Part shown: positions 19,999-27,982 of the stretch, piece by piece
Layout of the letters: every line of letters starts with the position of its first letter
How positions within the stretch are numbered: the stretch's first letter is position 1
Origin: an uncultured Aquimarina sp.
GTDB lineage: Bacteria; Bacteroidota; Bacteroidia; Flavobacteriales; Flavobacteriaceae
Reading direction: 5' to 3'
NCBI GenBank assembly: GCA_947498705.1
Contig: CANMLW010000001.1
Coordinates: 1,116,001-1,180,000 of the forward strand
DNA length: 64,000 bases
The notes under the pieces: generated by a model
Database searches by the model: none
Told to the model about the DNA's origin: nothing
The model's input: only the letters and a program-made list of their open reading frames with translations
Position numbers and translations under genes: made by a program

Positions 19999-20655
19999 AT
20001 GGATTTTAATGAACTTTTTCTATTCTTAAGTGATTTACAAAATAACAATCATAAAGAATGGATGGATACGAATAGAAAACGGTACCATACCGTTAGAAAT
20101 TCGTTTATAAATTGGTTAGATGAATTAGAGTCTAGATTAGCTGTAATAGATCCTGACTACTATCCTACGTCTGGTAGAAAAGGACTCAATAGAATTAATA
20201 ACAATTTGTTGTTTCACCCAAACAGGCCAGTATACAAAGATCATTTTGCAGCAGGGTTAGATCAGCGCAGTAAACAGGGAGATTTTTACATTCAAATTGG
20301 TATTAACGATTGTGAACTGGCAGGTGGGTATTGGAAACCTGACAGTAAAATTCTTACCAGTATTCGAGAAGCCATTGATTATAATGGTGAAGAATTACAA
20401 AAAATCCTGAACAAAAAAAGCTTCAAGGAAATTTTTGGAGGGCTTTTTCATGATAAGGATAAGTTGAAAGGTACTCCCAAAGGATTTTCTTCTGATCATA
20501 AATATATAGACTTACTTAGACACAGAACTTTTGCGGTTATACACCCTCTTACAAAAGAAGATATTCTAAAAGATGATTTTATGGATAAGGTAGTACATGT
20601 ATACCAAGAAATGTTACCGTTTAGAAGATACTTTAACCAGGCAGTAACGGTATAA
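19999..20655 (+). CDS. DUF2461 domain protein
   Basis: The 218-residue protein begins MDFNELFLFLSDLQNNNHKE at the ATG at 19999; a TTG three codons earlier is in frame but weaker. It matches the DUF2461/TIGR02453 family along its whole length: the N-terminal FL..L..NN...W, the central GRKGLNRINNNLLFHPNRPVYKDHFAAG, and the GGYWKPDSK segment. No membrane segments or signal peptide are visible, so it is cytoplasmic. The family is common in Bacteroidota; its molecular function is not established. It follows the deoxynucleoside kinase after 13 bp and probably shares its transcript. Confidence 0.88.
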   Translation: MDFNELFLFLSDLQNNNHKEWMDTNRKRYHTVRNSFINWLDELESRLAVIDPDYYPTSGRKGLNRINNNLLFHPNRPVYKDHFAAGLDQRSKQGDFYIQIGINDCELAGGYWKPDSKILTSIREAIDYNGEELQKILNKKSFKEIFGGLFHDKDKLKGTPKGFSSDHKYIDLLRHRTFAVIHPLTKEDILKDDFMDKVVHVYQEMLPFRRYFNQAVTV

Positions 20656-20659
20656 GACG

Positions 20660-20694
20660 AATCGAAAGATATACCAACGGCATACCTTTCGATT
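20660..20694. terminator. Possible hairpin between convergent genes
   Basis: AATCGAAAG (20660-20668) and CTTTCGATT (20686-20694) form a 9-bp perfect stem with a 17-nt loop, 5 bp after the DUF2461 stop and between convergent genes. There is no clean T-run, only a T-rich tail, so terminator function is uncertain. Confidence 0.4.
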
Positions 20695-20762
20695 GTGATT
20701 TCAGTTTTATTTTCGAATTATTATACTAACTGCACTAAGTATAATAATCAAAAAAGAACAGT

Positions 20763-21632
20763 CTAGTGAAATCTGGTATACGATCTATACGAACCGTTAC
20801 TAGATATTCTGGTGCGAACTACTTTTCTTTCTGTGTTATTAGAAGTTAAGCGATTTGCATACCATATTCCGTTATCAAAATCTACCTGATATTCTAGGAA
20901 CCATTTGTGTGGAGACCATGGCCAGATACCATCTCTTTTCCATGCGTAAAACTGCACTCTAACTCTACCACAAATCACATTGGTCCAAGTACGAGTATCG
21001 TCTAACTCTCTCCAAGAACCTCCAAAATATGAGTTTCTGGTTAATGGAGAAGTTCTAGCTCCTTCGTCACAAAACTCTATATTAGATGGTGATGAACTTA
21101 CAGGTGCTGCACAATATATGTTTCTAAAGTTAGTTGCTCCTACATCATAACAAGCCGCTTTTTGAGCTTGTTCATTATAATTAGCATCTAGAACTTCTAC
21201 ATATCTTTCGCTAGCCTGAATTTTTCTTCCAGAAGATTTTAATACATCATTACTTGCGGTTTTTGCAATTCGTTCTGGTACCTCGACATTACCGTCTGTT
21301 ACTCTAGAAAAAACATCAAAAGCAGTTAACTTTTCTTCTCCAATAAGTCCTTTTTCCTGGCGGTTAGCTGCTTCTCCATATAATCTTTCTATGATTACCA
21401 TATCATCTTCTTCTCCCAGTGCAATAAAGCTGATTTCATGCCCATCCTTCTGGACCTTTGCCACCACACGTGAGTTTAATGATACTTCTGTAGGAAGCAC
21501 CGCATCTTCTGTAGGCACATCATTTACTGCCGTTTGCGGTTCTTTTTCTGTTACTTCTTCTTTTTCGCACGCAACAAATCCAATACTTAGGATCATTACG
21601 ATTGCAAAAACCTTCAAAAATTGATTTTTCAT
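20763..21632 (-). CDS. Lipoprotein of unknown function
   Basis: Residues 1-21 are a lipoprotein signal peptide ending VAC with the lipidated Cys at 22. The next residues (EKEEVTEKE) are strongly acidic, like the export signals that send Bacteroidota lipoproteins to the cell surface. Residues ~60-145 resemble a compact beta region, and residues ~150-289 contain four cysteines and many aromatic residues (WKRDGIWPWSPHKWFLEYQ). I do not recognise the family. It may be a secreted or surface-exposed protein; the Cys and Trp content suggests an extracellular disulfide-bonded domain. It is a single gene with its own promoter candidate and a palindrome in the leader. Confidence 0.75.
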   Translation of the reverse strand: MKNQFLKVFAIVMILSIGFVACEKEEVTEKEPQTAVNDVPTEDAVLPTEVSLNSRVVAKVQKDGHEISFIALGEEDDMVIIERLYGEAANRQEKGLIGEEKLTAFDVFSRVTDGNVEVPERIAKTASNDVLKSSGRKIQASERYVEVLDANYNEQAQKAACYDVGATNFRNIYCAAPVSSSPSNIEFCDEGARTSPLTRNSYFGGSWRELDDTRTWTNVICGRVRVQFYAWKRDGIWPWSPHKWFLEYQVDFDNGIWYANRLTSNNTERKVVRTRISSNGSYRSYTRFH

Positions 21633-21688
21633 GATTAATAAGTTTTAAAAGTTAATTTGGCCCCAATTTGAATTAGGATCTTTGAGAG

Positions 21689-21698
21689 ATTAGCTAAT
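21689..21698. repeat. Palindrome ATTAGCTAAT in the lipoprotein leader
   Basis: A perfect 10-bp palindrome, with partly complementary GAGAG/TCTC flanks, lies about 56 bp upstream of the lipoprotein ATG and just after the proposed transcription start. It could be a repressor site or a small leader hairpin; there is no direct evidence for either. Confidence 0.35.
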
Positions 21699-21707
21699 TC
21701 TCATGGA

Positions 21708-21737
21708 CAAATTTAGTTTCAATACTATAAAAATCAA
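21708..21737 (-). promoter_or_regulatory. Promoter of the orphan lipoprotein gene
   Basis: On the minus strand TTG (21737-21735), a 19-bp spacer and TAAATTTG (21715-21708) fit the Bacteroidota consensus exactly. The predicted start near 21702 gives a ~70-nt leader before the ATG at 21632. Confidence 0.6.
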
Positions 21738-21868
21738 CGGAGTAAATGACCTGTTTTCAGAAGGAAAAAACCACCGACAACTAAGGTAATAATGGTTGGT
21801 AAAACAGTTAAAACACCTATGTATTTTTAAGGTAAAACCTTATTCTCAAAAAAAAGAAGTCATTAAAA

Positions 21869-23113
21869 CTATTTGGTTATCAAAGTATCTAAATAGTCCA
21901 TTATTATACCAGTAGCTCCCGTATTGCTATTGATAAAATGACCAGCTATCATTCCTGTTTTTTCTCTAAACTTTTTATTAGTGACTAGTTTATTAGATAT
22001 GTGAATAAACTCTTCTGCATTAGCAATCGAATAAAGTCCAGCTAATTTTTGTAGTTGCTTGGCTTCTCTAAACTTTTCAAAGTTCTTACCAATAATAATA
22101 GGGATTCCAAAGGTAGCTGGTTCCAAAATGTTGTGCAAACCACTGGTTCCCATAGCTCCTCCTACATATGCTATATCCCCATAACTATAAGCTCTTGATA
22201 AATAACCAACGGTATCCAGAAGAAATACTTGATGCTCTTTTACAGATATCGTATCTTTTTCTGAATATCTAACTGTTTTCTTTTCTATCTTTTGTTGTAA
22301 AGCGGCTATTTTCCCAGCTTTTATCTCATGCGGTGCGATCACAAAACAAATATTATCTGGTGCCGCATTGATATAATTTACAAAAACCTCTTCATCTTCT
22401 GCCCATGAACTACCTATGACATAACATAATCTATCATCTATAAACTCTGAAATAAAATCTACATAATTATCCATTTCTATTTGATGAGATACTCTATCAA
22501 AACGAGTATCCCCACTTAAGGTTGCATTGGTAAACCCTTCTTTCTCCAGTAATTCTAATGAGATTCTATCTTGTACAAAAAAATGAGCCACCGCATCTAA
22601 TGCTTTCCGTACAAAACTACCATACCACTTAAAGAATACCTGATCTTTTCTAAAAGAAGCTGATATAAATACAGTAGGGGTATGGGTTACTTTTAATTCA
22701 TTCAAAAAATTTGGCCAAAACTCGTATTTAACGAAGACTGCTAAATCAGGCTGTACTGTTTGTAAAAAGCGCTTTGCATTTGATTTTGTATCTATAGGAA
22801 GATATACAATTACATCTGCAAGATTACTATTTTTTTTAGCCTCATATCCTGATGGAGAAAAAAAAGTGACCAGTAGTTTATAGTTCGGGTATTTTTTCTT
22901 TAGCTCTTGTATCACGGGTACACCTTGCTCATATTCTCCTAAGGATGCACAATGAAACCAAATCACTTGGTCTTCTGCTTTGATGTGTTGTTTTAATGTT
23001 TCGAAAACCGATCTTCTTCCGGTTACAAATAATTTAAGTTTAGGACTTAACATACCGATTACAGGAAGTATACCATTAAACAGGTTAATTAGAATGTTAT
23101 ATAAACTACTCAA
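21869..23113 (-). CDS. kdtA: 3-deoxy-D-manno-octulosonic acid transferase
   Basis: The enzyme adds KDO from CMP-KDO to lipid A precursors at the inner membrane. The 414-residue protein has the expected N-terminal membrane-associated segment (SLYNILINLFNGILPVIGM), the catalytic-Glu motif HCASLGEYEQGVPVI, and the C-terminal nucleotide-sugar domain with GGAMGTSGLHNILEPATFG and GKNFEKF. The frame opens with TTG at 23113, with a stop four codons upstream and no ATG before residue 21; because the N-terminal hydrophobic segment is conserved in the family, I accept TTG. An aminotransferase gene runs the opposite way on the right. Only one copy is present, and whether it adds one or two KDO residues cannot be told. 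Confidence 0.93.
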   Translation of the reverse strand: MSSLYNILINLFNGILPVIGMLSPKLKLFVTGRRSVFETLKQHIKAEDQVIWFHCASLGEYEQGVPVIQELKKKYPNYKLLVTFFSPSGYEAKKNSNLADVIVYLPIDTKSNAKRFLQTVQPDLAVFVKYEFWPNFLNELKVTHTPTVFISASFRKDQVFFKWYGSFVRKALDAVAHFFVQDRISLELLEKEGFTNATLSGDTRFDRVSHQIEMDNYVDFISEFIDDRLCYVIGSSWAEDEEVFVNYINAAPDNICFVIAPHEIKAGKIAALQQKIEKKTVRYSEKDTISVKEHQVFLLDTVGYLSRAYSYGDIAYVGGAMGTSGLHNILEPATFGIPIIIGKNFEKFREAKQLQKLAGLYSIANAEEFIHISNKLVTNKKFREKTGMIAGHFINSNTGATGIIMDYLDTLITK

Positions 23114-23286
23114 GAGTGTACATTTTTAATAAGAAATGCTAAAATACGTTTCTTTTATTTCGAATTCTAAACGTAAAGAAAAATTTGTTTTTAAAATAAC
23201 AAGATACCCTTTTACCTATTTTTTTACTGTTAAAATGTACGCATATTTTTTTATCTCACTAATATCTAAATACAAGTTACTTTACA

Positions 23287-23317
23287 TTGTCTATAGTATC
23301 AATATTTTGTACTTTCG
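23287..23317 (+). promoter_or_regulatory. Candidate promoter of the DegT-family gene
   Basis: TTG (23287-23289), a 20-bp spacer and TACTTTCG (23310-23317; one base off TAnnTTTG) lie 23 bp before the ATG at 23340. This supports the internal ATG rather than a 68-codon upstream extension of the reading frame. Confidence 0.5.
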
Positions 23318-23339
23318 TAGGGTTATAACAAATGCATCC

Positions 23340-24473
23340 ATGAAGAAAATACAAATGGTTGATCTTAAAGGTCAATATGAGAAAATCAAAGAACGTATCG
23401 ACTCCTCTGTTCTTGATGTTATAGAATCCTCTGCCTTTATTAACGGTCCTGAGGTTAAAAGTTTTCAGAAAGAATTAGAAGAATATTTAGATGTAAAACA
23501 TGTGATCCCTTGCGGTAACGGAACGGATGCTTTACAAATTGCAATGATGGGATTAGGCCTACAGCCTGGTGACGAAGTGATTACAGCCGATTTCACTTTT
23601 GCTGCTACAGTAGAAGTAATTGCATTACTACAACTTACTCCTGTATTGGTTGATGTTGACCCAGTTTCTTTTAACATTGATCCTGAAGCCATAAAAAAAG
23701 CAATTACTCCTAAAACAAAAGCGATCGTACCGGTTCACTTATTTGGTCAAAGCGCCGATATGGATGCTATTATGGAAATTGCAAAAGAACATAATCTTTA
23801 TGTCATAGAAGACAATGCACAAGGTATCGGAGGAAATTATCGTGCTGCTAACGGAACCGTTTCTAAATCAGGAACGATCGGTCATGTAGCTTCTACCTCT
23901 TTTTTCCCTTCAAAAAACTTAGGATGTTATGGAGATGGCGGTGCTATTTTTACTAATGATGATGAATTGGCGCATACCTTGAGAGGTATTGTAAATCATG
24001 GGATGTATGTAAGATACCATCATGATGTAATAGGGGTAAACTCGAGGTTAGATTCGATCCAGGCCACCGTATTAAGAGCAAAATTACCAAATCTGGATAT
24101 CTATAATACGGCTCGACGTACGGCTGCTCAAAAATATACCGAAGCACTGGCTAACCAAGAACATATTATTACGCCAACAATTATAGATACTGAAGACACG
24201 CATGTTTTTCATCAATATACGCTAAGAATTACTAATGGCAAACGAGATGCATTGGTACAACATCTAAATGACAAGGGCATCCCATGTGGTATATACTACC
24301 CAATACCATTGCATAGCCAAAAAGCATATAAAGATGATCGATACAATGAAGCTGATTTCCCAGTAACGAACCAATTGGTTAAGGAAGTGATTTCATTACC
24401 TATGCATACCGAATTAGATAACGAACAAATAGCCTTTATTACAAAAACTGTTATTGATTTTGTCACATCATAA
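23340..24473 (+). CDS. DegT/DnrJ/EryC1/StrS family aminotransferase
   Basis: The 377-residue PLP enzyme starts MKKIQMVDLKGQYEKIKERI at 23340; the frame extends 68 codons further left but that part is hydrophobic, unrelated to the family, and upstream of the likely promoter. Conserved parts include PCGNGTDALQIAMMGLGLQP, IEDNAQGIGG, and the PLP lysine Lys192 in FFPSKNLGCYGDGGA, then NSRLDSIQA. Such enzymes make amino sugars on nucleotide-sugar precursors for LPS, capsule or glycoprotein glycans. The divergent KDO transferase suggests an envelope-polysaccharide role, but no other sugar gene is beside it, so the exact product is open. A strong hairpin follows. Confidence 0.9.
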   Translation: MKKIQMVDLKGQYEKIKERIDSSVLDVIESSAFINGPEVKSFQKELEEYLDVKHVIPCGNGTDALQIAMMGLGLQPGDEVITADFTFAATVEVIALLQLTPVLVDVDPVSFNIDPEAIKKAITPKTKAIVPVHLFGQSADMDAIMEIAKEHNLYVIEDNAQGIGGNYRAANGTVSKSGTIGHVASTSFFPSKNLGCYGDGGAIFTNDDELAHTLRGIVNHGMYVRYHHDVIGVNSRLDSIQATVLRAKLPNLDIYNTARRTAAQKYTEALANQEHIITPTIIDTEDTHVFHQYTLRITNGKRDALVQHLNDKGIPCGIYYPIPLHSQKAYKDDRYNEADFPVTNQLVKEVISLPMHTELDNEQIAFITKTVIDFVTS

Positions 24474-24515
24474 AAATAATGTCGTCTTTAGATAAAGAAA
24501 GCATTTTTAGTATAC

Positions 24516-24553
24516 AAGTTTGGCAAAAATCAGATGATTTTTGTCAAACTTTT
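24516..24553 (+). terminator. Terminator of the DegT-family gene
   Basis: A 17-bp stem (24516-24532 with 24535-24551, one G-T wobble) and 2-nt minimal loop is followed by TTTT, 43 bp after the stop. The length and position make this a convincing terminator. Confidence 0.75.
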
Positions 24554-24697
24554 CCATTTTAAGTATATTTCAATGTTGTAAAGTCAAATACAATTTGGTC
24601 AATAACTTTTTTGGATGGTATCAACAAAATTGTTAGCGCGCATTTCATACAGTATTGATACTCCCCCTCTATTATTAACATAACCTACTATCATACA

Positions 24698-27598
24698 ATG
24701 GATTCGTATCATATTTGTTATAATCTATTTACACCAGACGTTTCAGAAATACCTTGCCTCCCCGAAGCATTTGTCATAGCTACCAATAGCAAAGGAATTA
24801 GCTATATAGAAAAACAAGCAACCCAAGAGGTTTTAACAGGTTATGCCCTATCGTTTACTGATACTCCTCATGAAAAACTAATTCAGATTTGCGACGATCT
24901 AAAACCCACTGCACTAGAACGAAGGTTTAAATCGACAAAAAGAAAAAAAAATCTTCGACTTAACGAACTTTTATTAGATTCTAAGACAAAAACACTACTA
25001 CTAGAATATGTTTATGGGAAACTGCTTATTTTCTATTCTTTTGTATCTAAGCATCAATATCGATTGTGTTATCATTTACAAAGAAAAGACCCTATAGAAG
25101 GTTTTGAACTTACCTTGGGCAGTAATGAGCTCTTACCTATATTAGAGTTTACCAAAAAACCTGAAGGGATCGAATATTCATTTTCTCTAAAAAATGAAGA
25201 ACATATACTACTACCCAAAGATCATGACATTGTCATTCTTCTTAATGATCCGGCTTGGATTATCGTTGACAAACGTATCTATCAAATTAAAAATTTAAAC
25301 GCCAATAAACTAAAACCGTTTTTTAAAACCGATAAGATCACTATTGCTCAAAAACATATCAAAATGTATCTTGAAAAAGTCATCATCCCGGTAATTAAAA
25401 ATATCGATGTAATCACCAATGGTTTTGACATTATTACCTTCAACAAAATAACATCATATGGTATCGAAGTGGTTCAGGATTTTATGCAGGATCGATATGT
25501 GATTAAGGTATTTTTTGAGTATAACGATACTTTTTTTGACTATCATAGCCCTAAAACTATAGTATCGAATGCCGTTGTAAAGCAAAATGATCATATACAA
25601 ATCACGCAAACCAAACGAGATGCCACAGCAGAGCAAGAAATCATTTCTTTATTACTCTCTAAAGAACTGGTCGTTAATAACACCTTATTGCTAGAAACGA
25701 AAGCATCGCAAGACTCCTTTGCTATTATTGAGTGGTTAAAACAGTACTCCTCTCAATTAGAAGAAGAGGGGTTTACAATCAAAATTCCTAACATAGAAGG
25801 TAAAAAAATCAATACCGATACACATCAAATTACTATAGAGAGTGAAAAAGAGAATGATTGGTTTGATATTAAAGGTGTGGTTACTATTAATCAACACAAA
25901 ATACCTTTTTCTAGGTTTATTTCGTACATCAAGCAGAACCAACGTCTTTTTCCCTTATCAGAAGAAGAGATATTTATCATTCCCCAGGAATGGATGGCTC
26001 GTTATAAAAAACTGGCCGATTTTGGTAATGTTACCAATGATACGGTCCGAATTCCTAAAAGTAACTATACCCTTCTAGAAGAGGTTACTCCTATTGATCA
26101 AAACTCATTTAGTCCTAAAGAAAAGCATATTTACACCCCATCTCCTAAGCTTAAAGCTACGCTTCGCCCCTATCAGTATAAAGGAGTACAATGGCTGATC
26201 AATCATTATTATAATGGATTAGGCGCTTGTCTTGCCGATGATATGGGGTTAGGTAAAACGTTACAGACTATTGCTGTTTTGGTGCATGCTAAAGAACAAA
26301 TTGTTCCAAAAAACGGAGAAACTCAAACCATTCGATTAGATCTTTTTACTGATCCTCTAGAGGTAAGAACGTATCTAAAAGCACTGATTGTATTACCATC
26401 TTCTTTATTATTTAACTGGGCACAAGAGCTTCTTAAATTTGCACCTCATCTCACCATTACCAAATACGCCGGTAATGATCGAAAAAAAATAGTCCCCTAT
26501 CTAGAGACCTATGATGTCATTCTTACGACCTACACCACAGCCGCAAAGGATATTGATATTTTAGAAAAAGTAGATTTCTCTTATTTGATCACCGATGAAA
26601 GTCAGCAACTAAAAAATGCGGCTTCAAAGATTTTTATAGCCATTAATCGTATACAAACCCAACATAAAATATCATTAAGTGGTACTCCTATAGAAAATTC
26701 ATTGTCAGACCTTTGGTCACAAATGGAATCTATCAACCCAGGCATATTGGGTAGCTTTTCTTTTTTTAAGGATCATTTTAAAACCCCAATAGAGAAAAAC
26801 CAAAATCAGGAACGTATACAGGAGTTAAAAACATTGATCGATCCTTTTATCCTAAGAAGAACCAAGGAGCAAGTTGCCAAGGATTTACCAGAATTATCAG
26901 AACAGACGATCTATACAGAGATGCTCCCCAATCAAAAAAAGCAATATGAATCTTTAAAATCGGCAGCCAGAAACTTGTTGCTGGGCATTTCTGCTGAACC
27001 CACCAACAAAATTCATATCATCAATACGCTTACTAAGCTTAGACAGCTTGCTAATCACCCGCAATTACTGGAAAATGACACCTCTGATCTGTCTGGAAAA
27101 TTCGAAGATGTGACCCATTACCTAACTACTTTGATAAAATCCAATAAGAAAGTACTTATTTTTAGTTCTTTTGTATCCCATCTCGATCTATACCAGCAAT
27201 GGTGCATCGATAATAATATCCCTTTTGTAACCCTTACCGGGCAAACCCAGAGTGCCGATCGTGAGAAAGTGGTGAATGAGTTTCAGGAAAACGAGGATGT
27301 TTTATTGTTTTTTATCTCGTTAAAAGCAGGTGGTGTGGGCCTTAACCTTACCAAGGCATCATATGTAGTATTACTAGATCCCTGGTGGAATCCTTTTATA
27401 GAAAAGCAAGCGATTGCCAGAGCACATCGTATCGGGCAAACCAACAAGGTGATGGTATCCCGATTTATTGCCAAAGATAGTATCGAAGAAAAAATCTTGC
27501 AGTTACAACAAAAAAAGAAAGGCTTATCTGATGAGATCATCGAGATCAATACCCTACCTGATTATATTGACGAAAATTTGGATACTTTGTTAAGGTAA
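24698..27598 (+). CDS. SNF2-family DEAD/DEAH helicase
   Basis: The 966-residue protein has an N-terminal ~450 residues of unknown beta-rich sequence, then an SNF2 ATPase core. Seen in order: PYQYKGVQWLINHYYNGLG (motif Q/Ia), DDMGLGKTLQT with Lys520 of the P-loop, ITDESQQLKN (Walker B at 633-636, normally DEAQ or DEGH), LSGTPIENSLSDLWSQM, and the C-terminal lobe with LDPWWNPFIEKQAIARAHRIGQ. It should translocate on double-stranded DNA and remodel nucleoprotein complexes. It stands alone, with no restriction or methylase genes nearby. The Ser in the Walker B stretch is a mild variation; the catalytic Asp-Glu pair is intact. Bacterial SNF2 proteins of this type are common in Bacteroidota. Confidence 0.93.
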   Translation: MDSYHICYNLFTPDVSEIPCLPEAFVIATNSKGISYIEKQATQEVLTGYALSFTDTPHEKLIQICDDLKPTALERRFKSTKRKKNLRLNELLLDSKTKTLLLEYVYGKLLIFYSFVSKHQYRLCYHLQRKDPIEGFELTLGSNELLPILEFTKKPEGIEYSFSLKNEEHILLPKDHDIVILLNDPAWIIVDKRIYQIKNLNANKLKPFFKTDKITIAQKHIKMYLEKVIIPVIKNIDVITNGFDIITFNKITSYGIEVVQDFMQDRYVIKVFFEYNDTFFDYHSPKTIVSNAVVKQNDHIQITQTKRDATAEQEIISLLLSKELVVNNTLLLETKASQDSFAIIEWLKQYSSQLEEEGFTIKIPNIEGKKINTDTHQITIESEKENDWFDIKGVVTINQHKIPFSRFISYIKQNQRLFPLSEEEIFIIPQEWMARYKKLADFGNVTNDTVRIPKSNYTLLEEVTPIDQNSFSPKEKHIYTPSPKLKATLRPYQYKGVQWLINHYYNGLGACLADDMGLGKTLQTIAVLVHAKEQIVPKNGETQTIRLDLFTDPLEVRTYLKALIVLPSSLLFNWAQELLKFAPHLTITKYAGNDRKKIVPYLETYDVILTTYTTAAKDIDILEKVDFSYLITDESQQLKNAASKIFIAINRIQTQHKISLSGTPIENSLSDLWSQMESINPGILGSFSFFKDHFKTPIEKNQNQERIQELKTLIDPFILRRTKEQVAKDLPELSEQTIYTEMLPNQKKQYESLKSAARNLLLGISAEPTNKIHIINTLTKLRQLANHPQLLENDTSDLSGKFEDVTHYLTTLIKSNKKVLIFSSFVSHLDLYQQWCIDNNIPFVTLTGQTQSADREKVVNEFQENEDVLLFFISLKAGGVGLNLTKASYVVLLDPWWNPFIEKQAIARAHRIGQTNKVMVSRFIAKDSIEEKILQLQQKKKGLSDEIIEINTLPDYIDENLDTLLR

Positions 27599-27982
27599 AT
27601 CGATGTAAGGGTTTAGTTTAAAAAAGCTGTTAAATTGAGTAATTTTTGGTCACCGCCCAATCATTAAAGATCTTTTTTATACGAATTATAACCTAATAAT
27701 AGCTATCAATACTTTCTTTGATTATATCTAAAAAAACTGAGGCACTATATTATGGGTAATGCTTTAAAAATTAACCTCCTATCTTTTATATACAAAGTAA
27801 CAGTATCTAAAAAAACTCCCATACAATGGTTTATCCGCAAACCATTTGTGGTCTACGGTTTTTTTATTCTTAATATTTTATTTTTTTTATAATTTGTTTT
27901 ACCTTTCTATAACCCTAATCAATTAAAACACCCCCTCTTTTAATTTTCCCATTACTATTTTAGTTCATTAAGTACGCTAATT
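27599..27982. other. Intergenic region before the CheB/CheR/kinase gene
   Basis: This 384-bp AT-rich gap holds two mutually exclusive hairpins. One is AATGGTTT/AAACCATT (27825-27832 with 27839-27846). The other pairs CCG and ACCA (27835-27837, 27841-27844) with TGGT and CGG (27849-27852, 27856-27858) and is followed by seven T's (27859-27865). The second resembles a weak terminator, either for the helicase or as an attenuator. No exact TAnnTTTG box is seen. Confidence 0.4.

Noticed and set aside
23136..23339. 68-codon N-terminal extension of the DegT-family aminotransferase
   Set aside because: Not conserved in the family, hydrophobic and AT-rich, and upstream of a good promoter match; the ATG at 23340 fits the family start.
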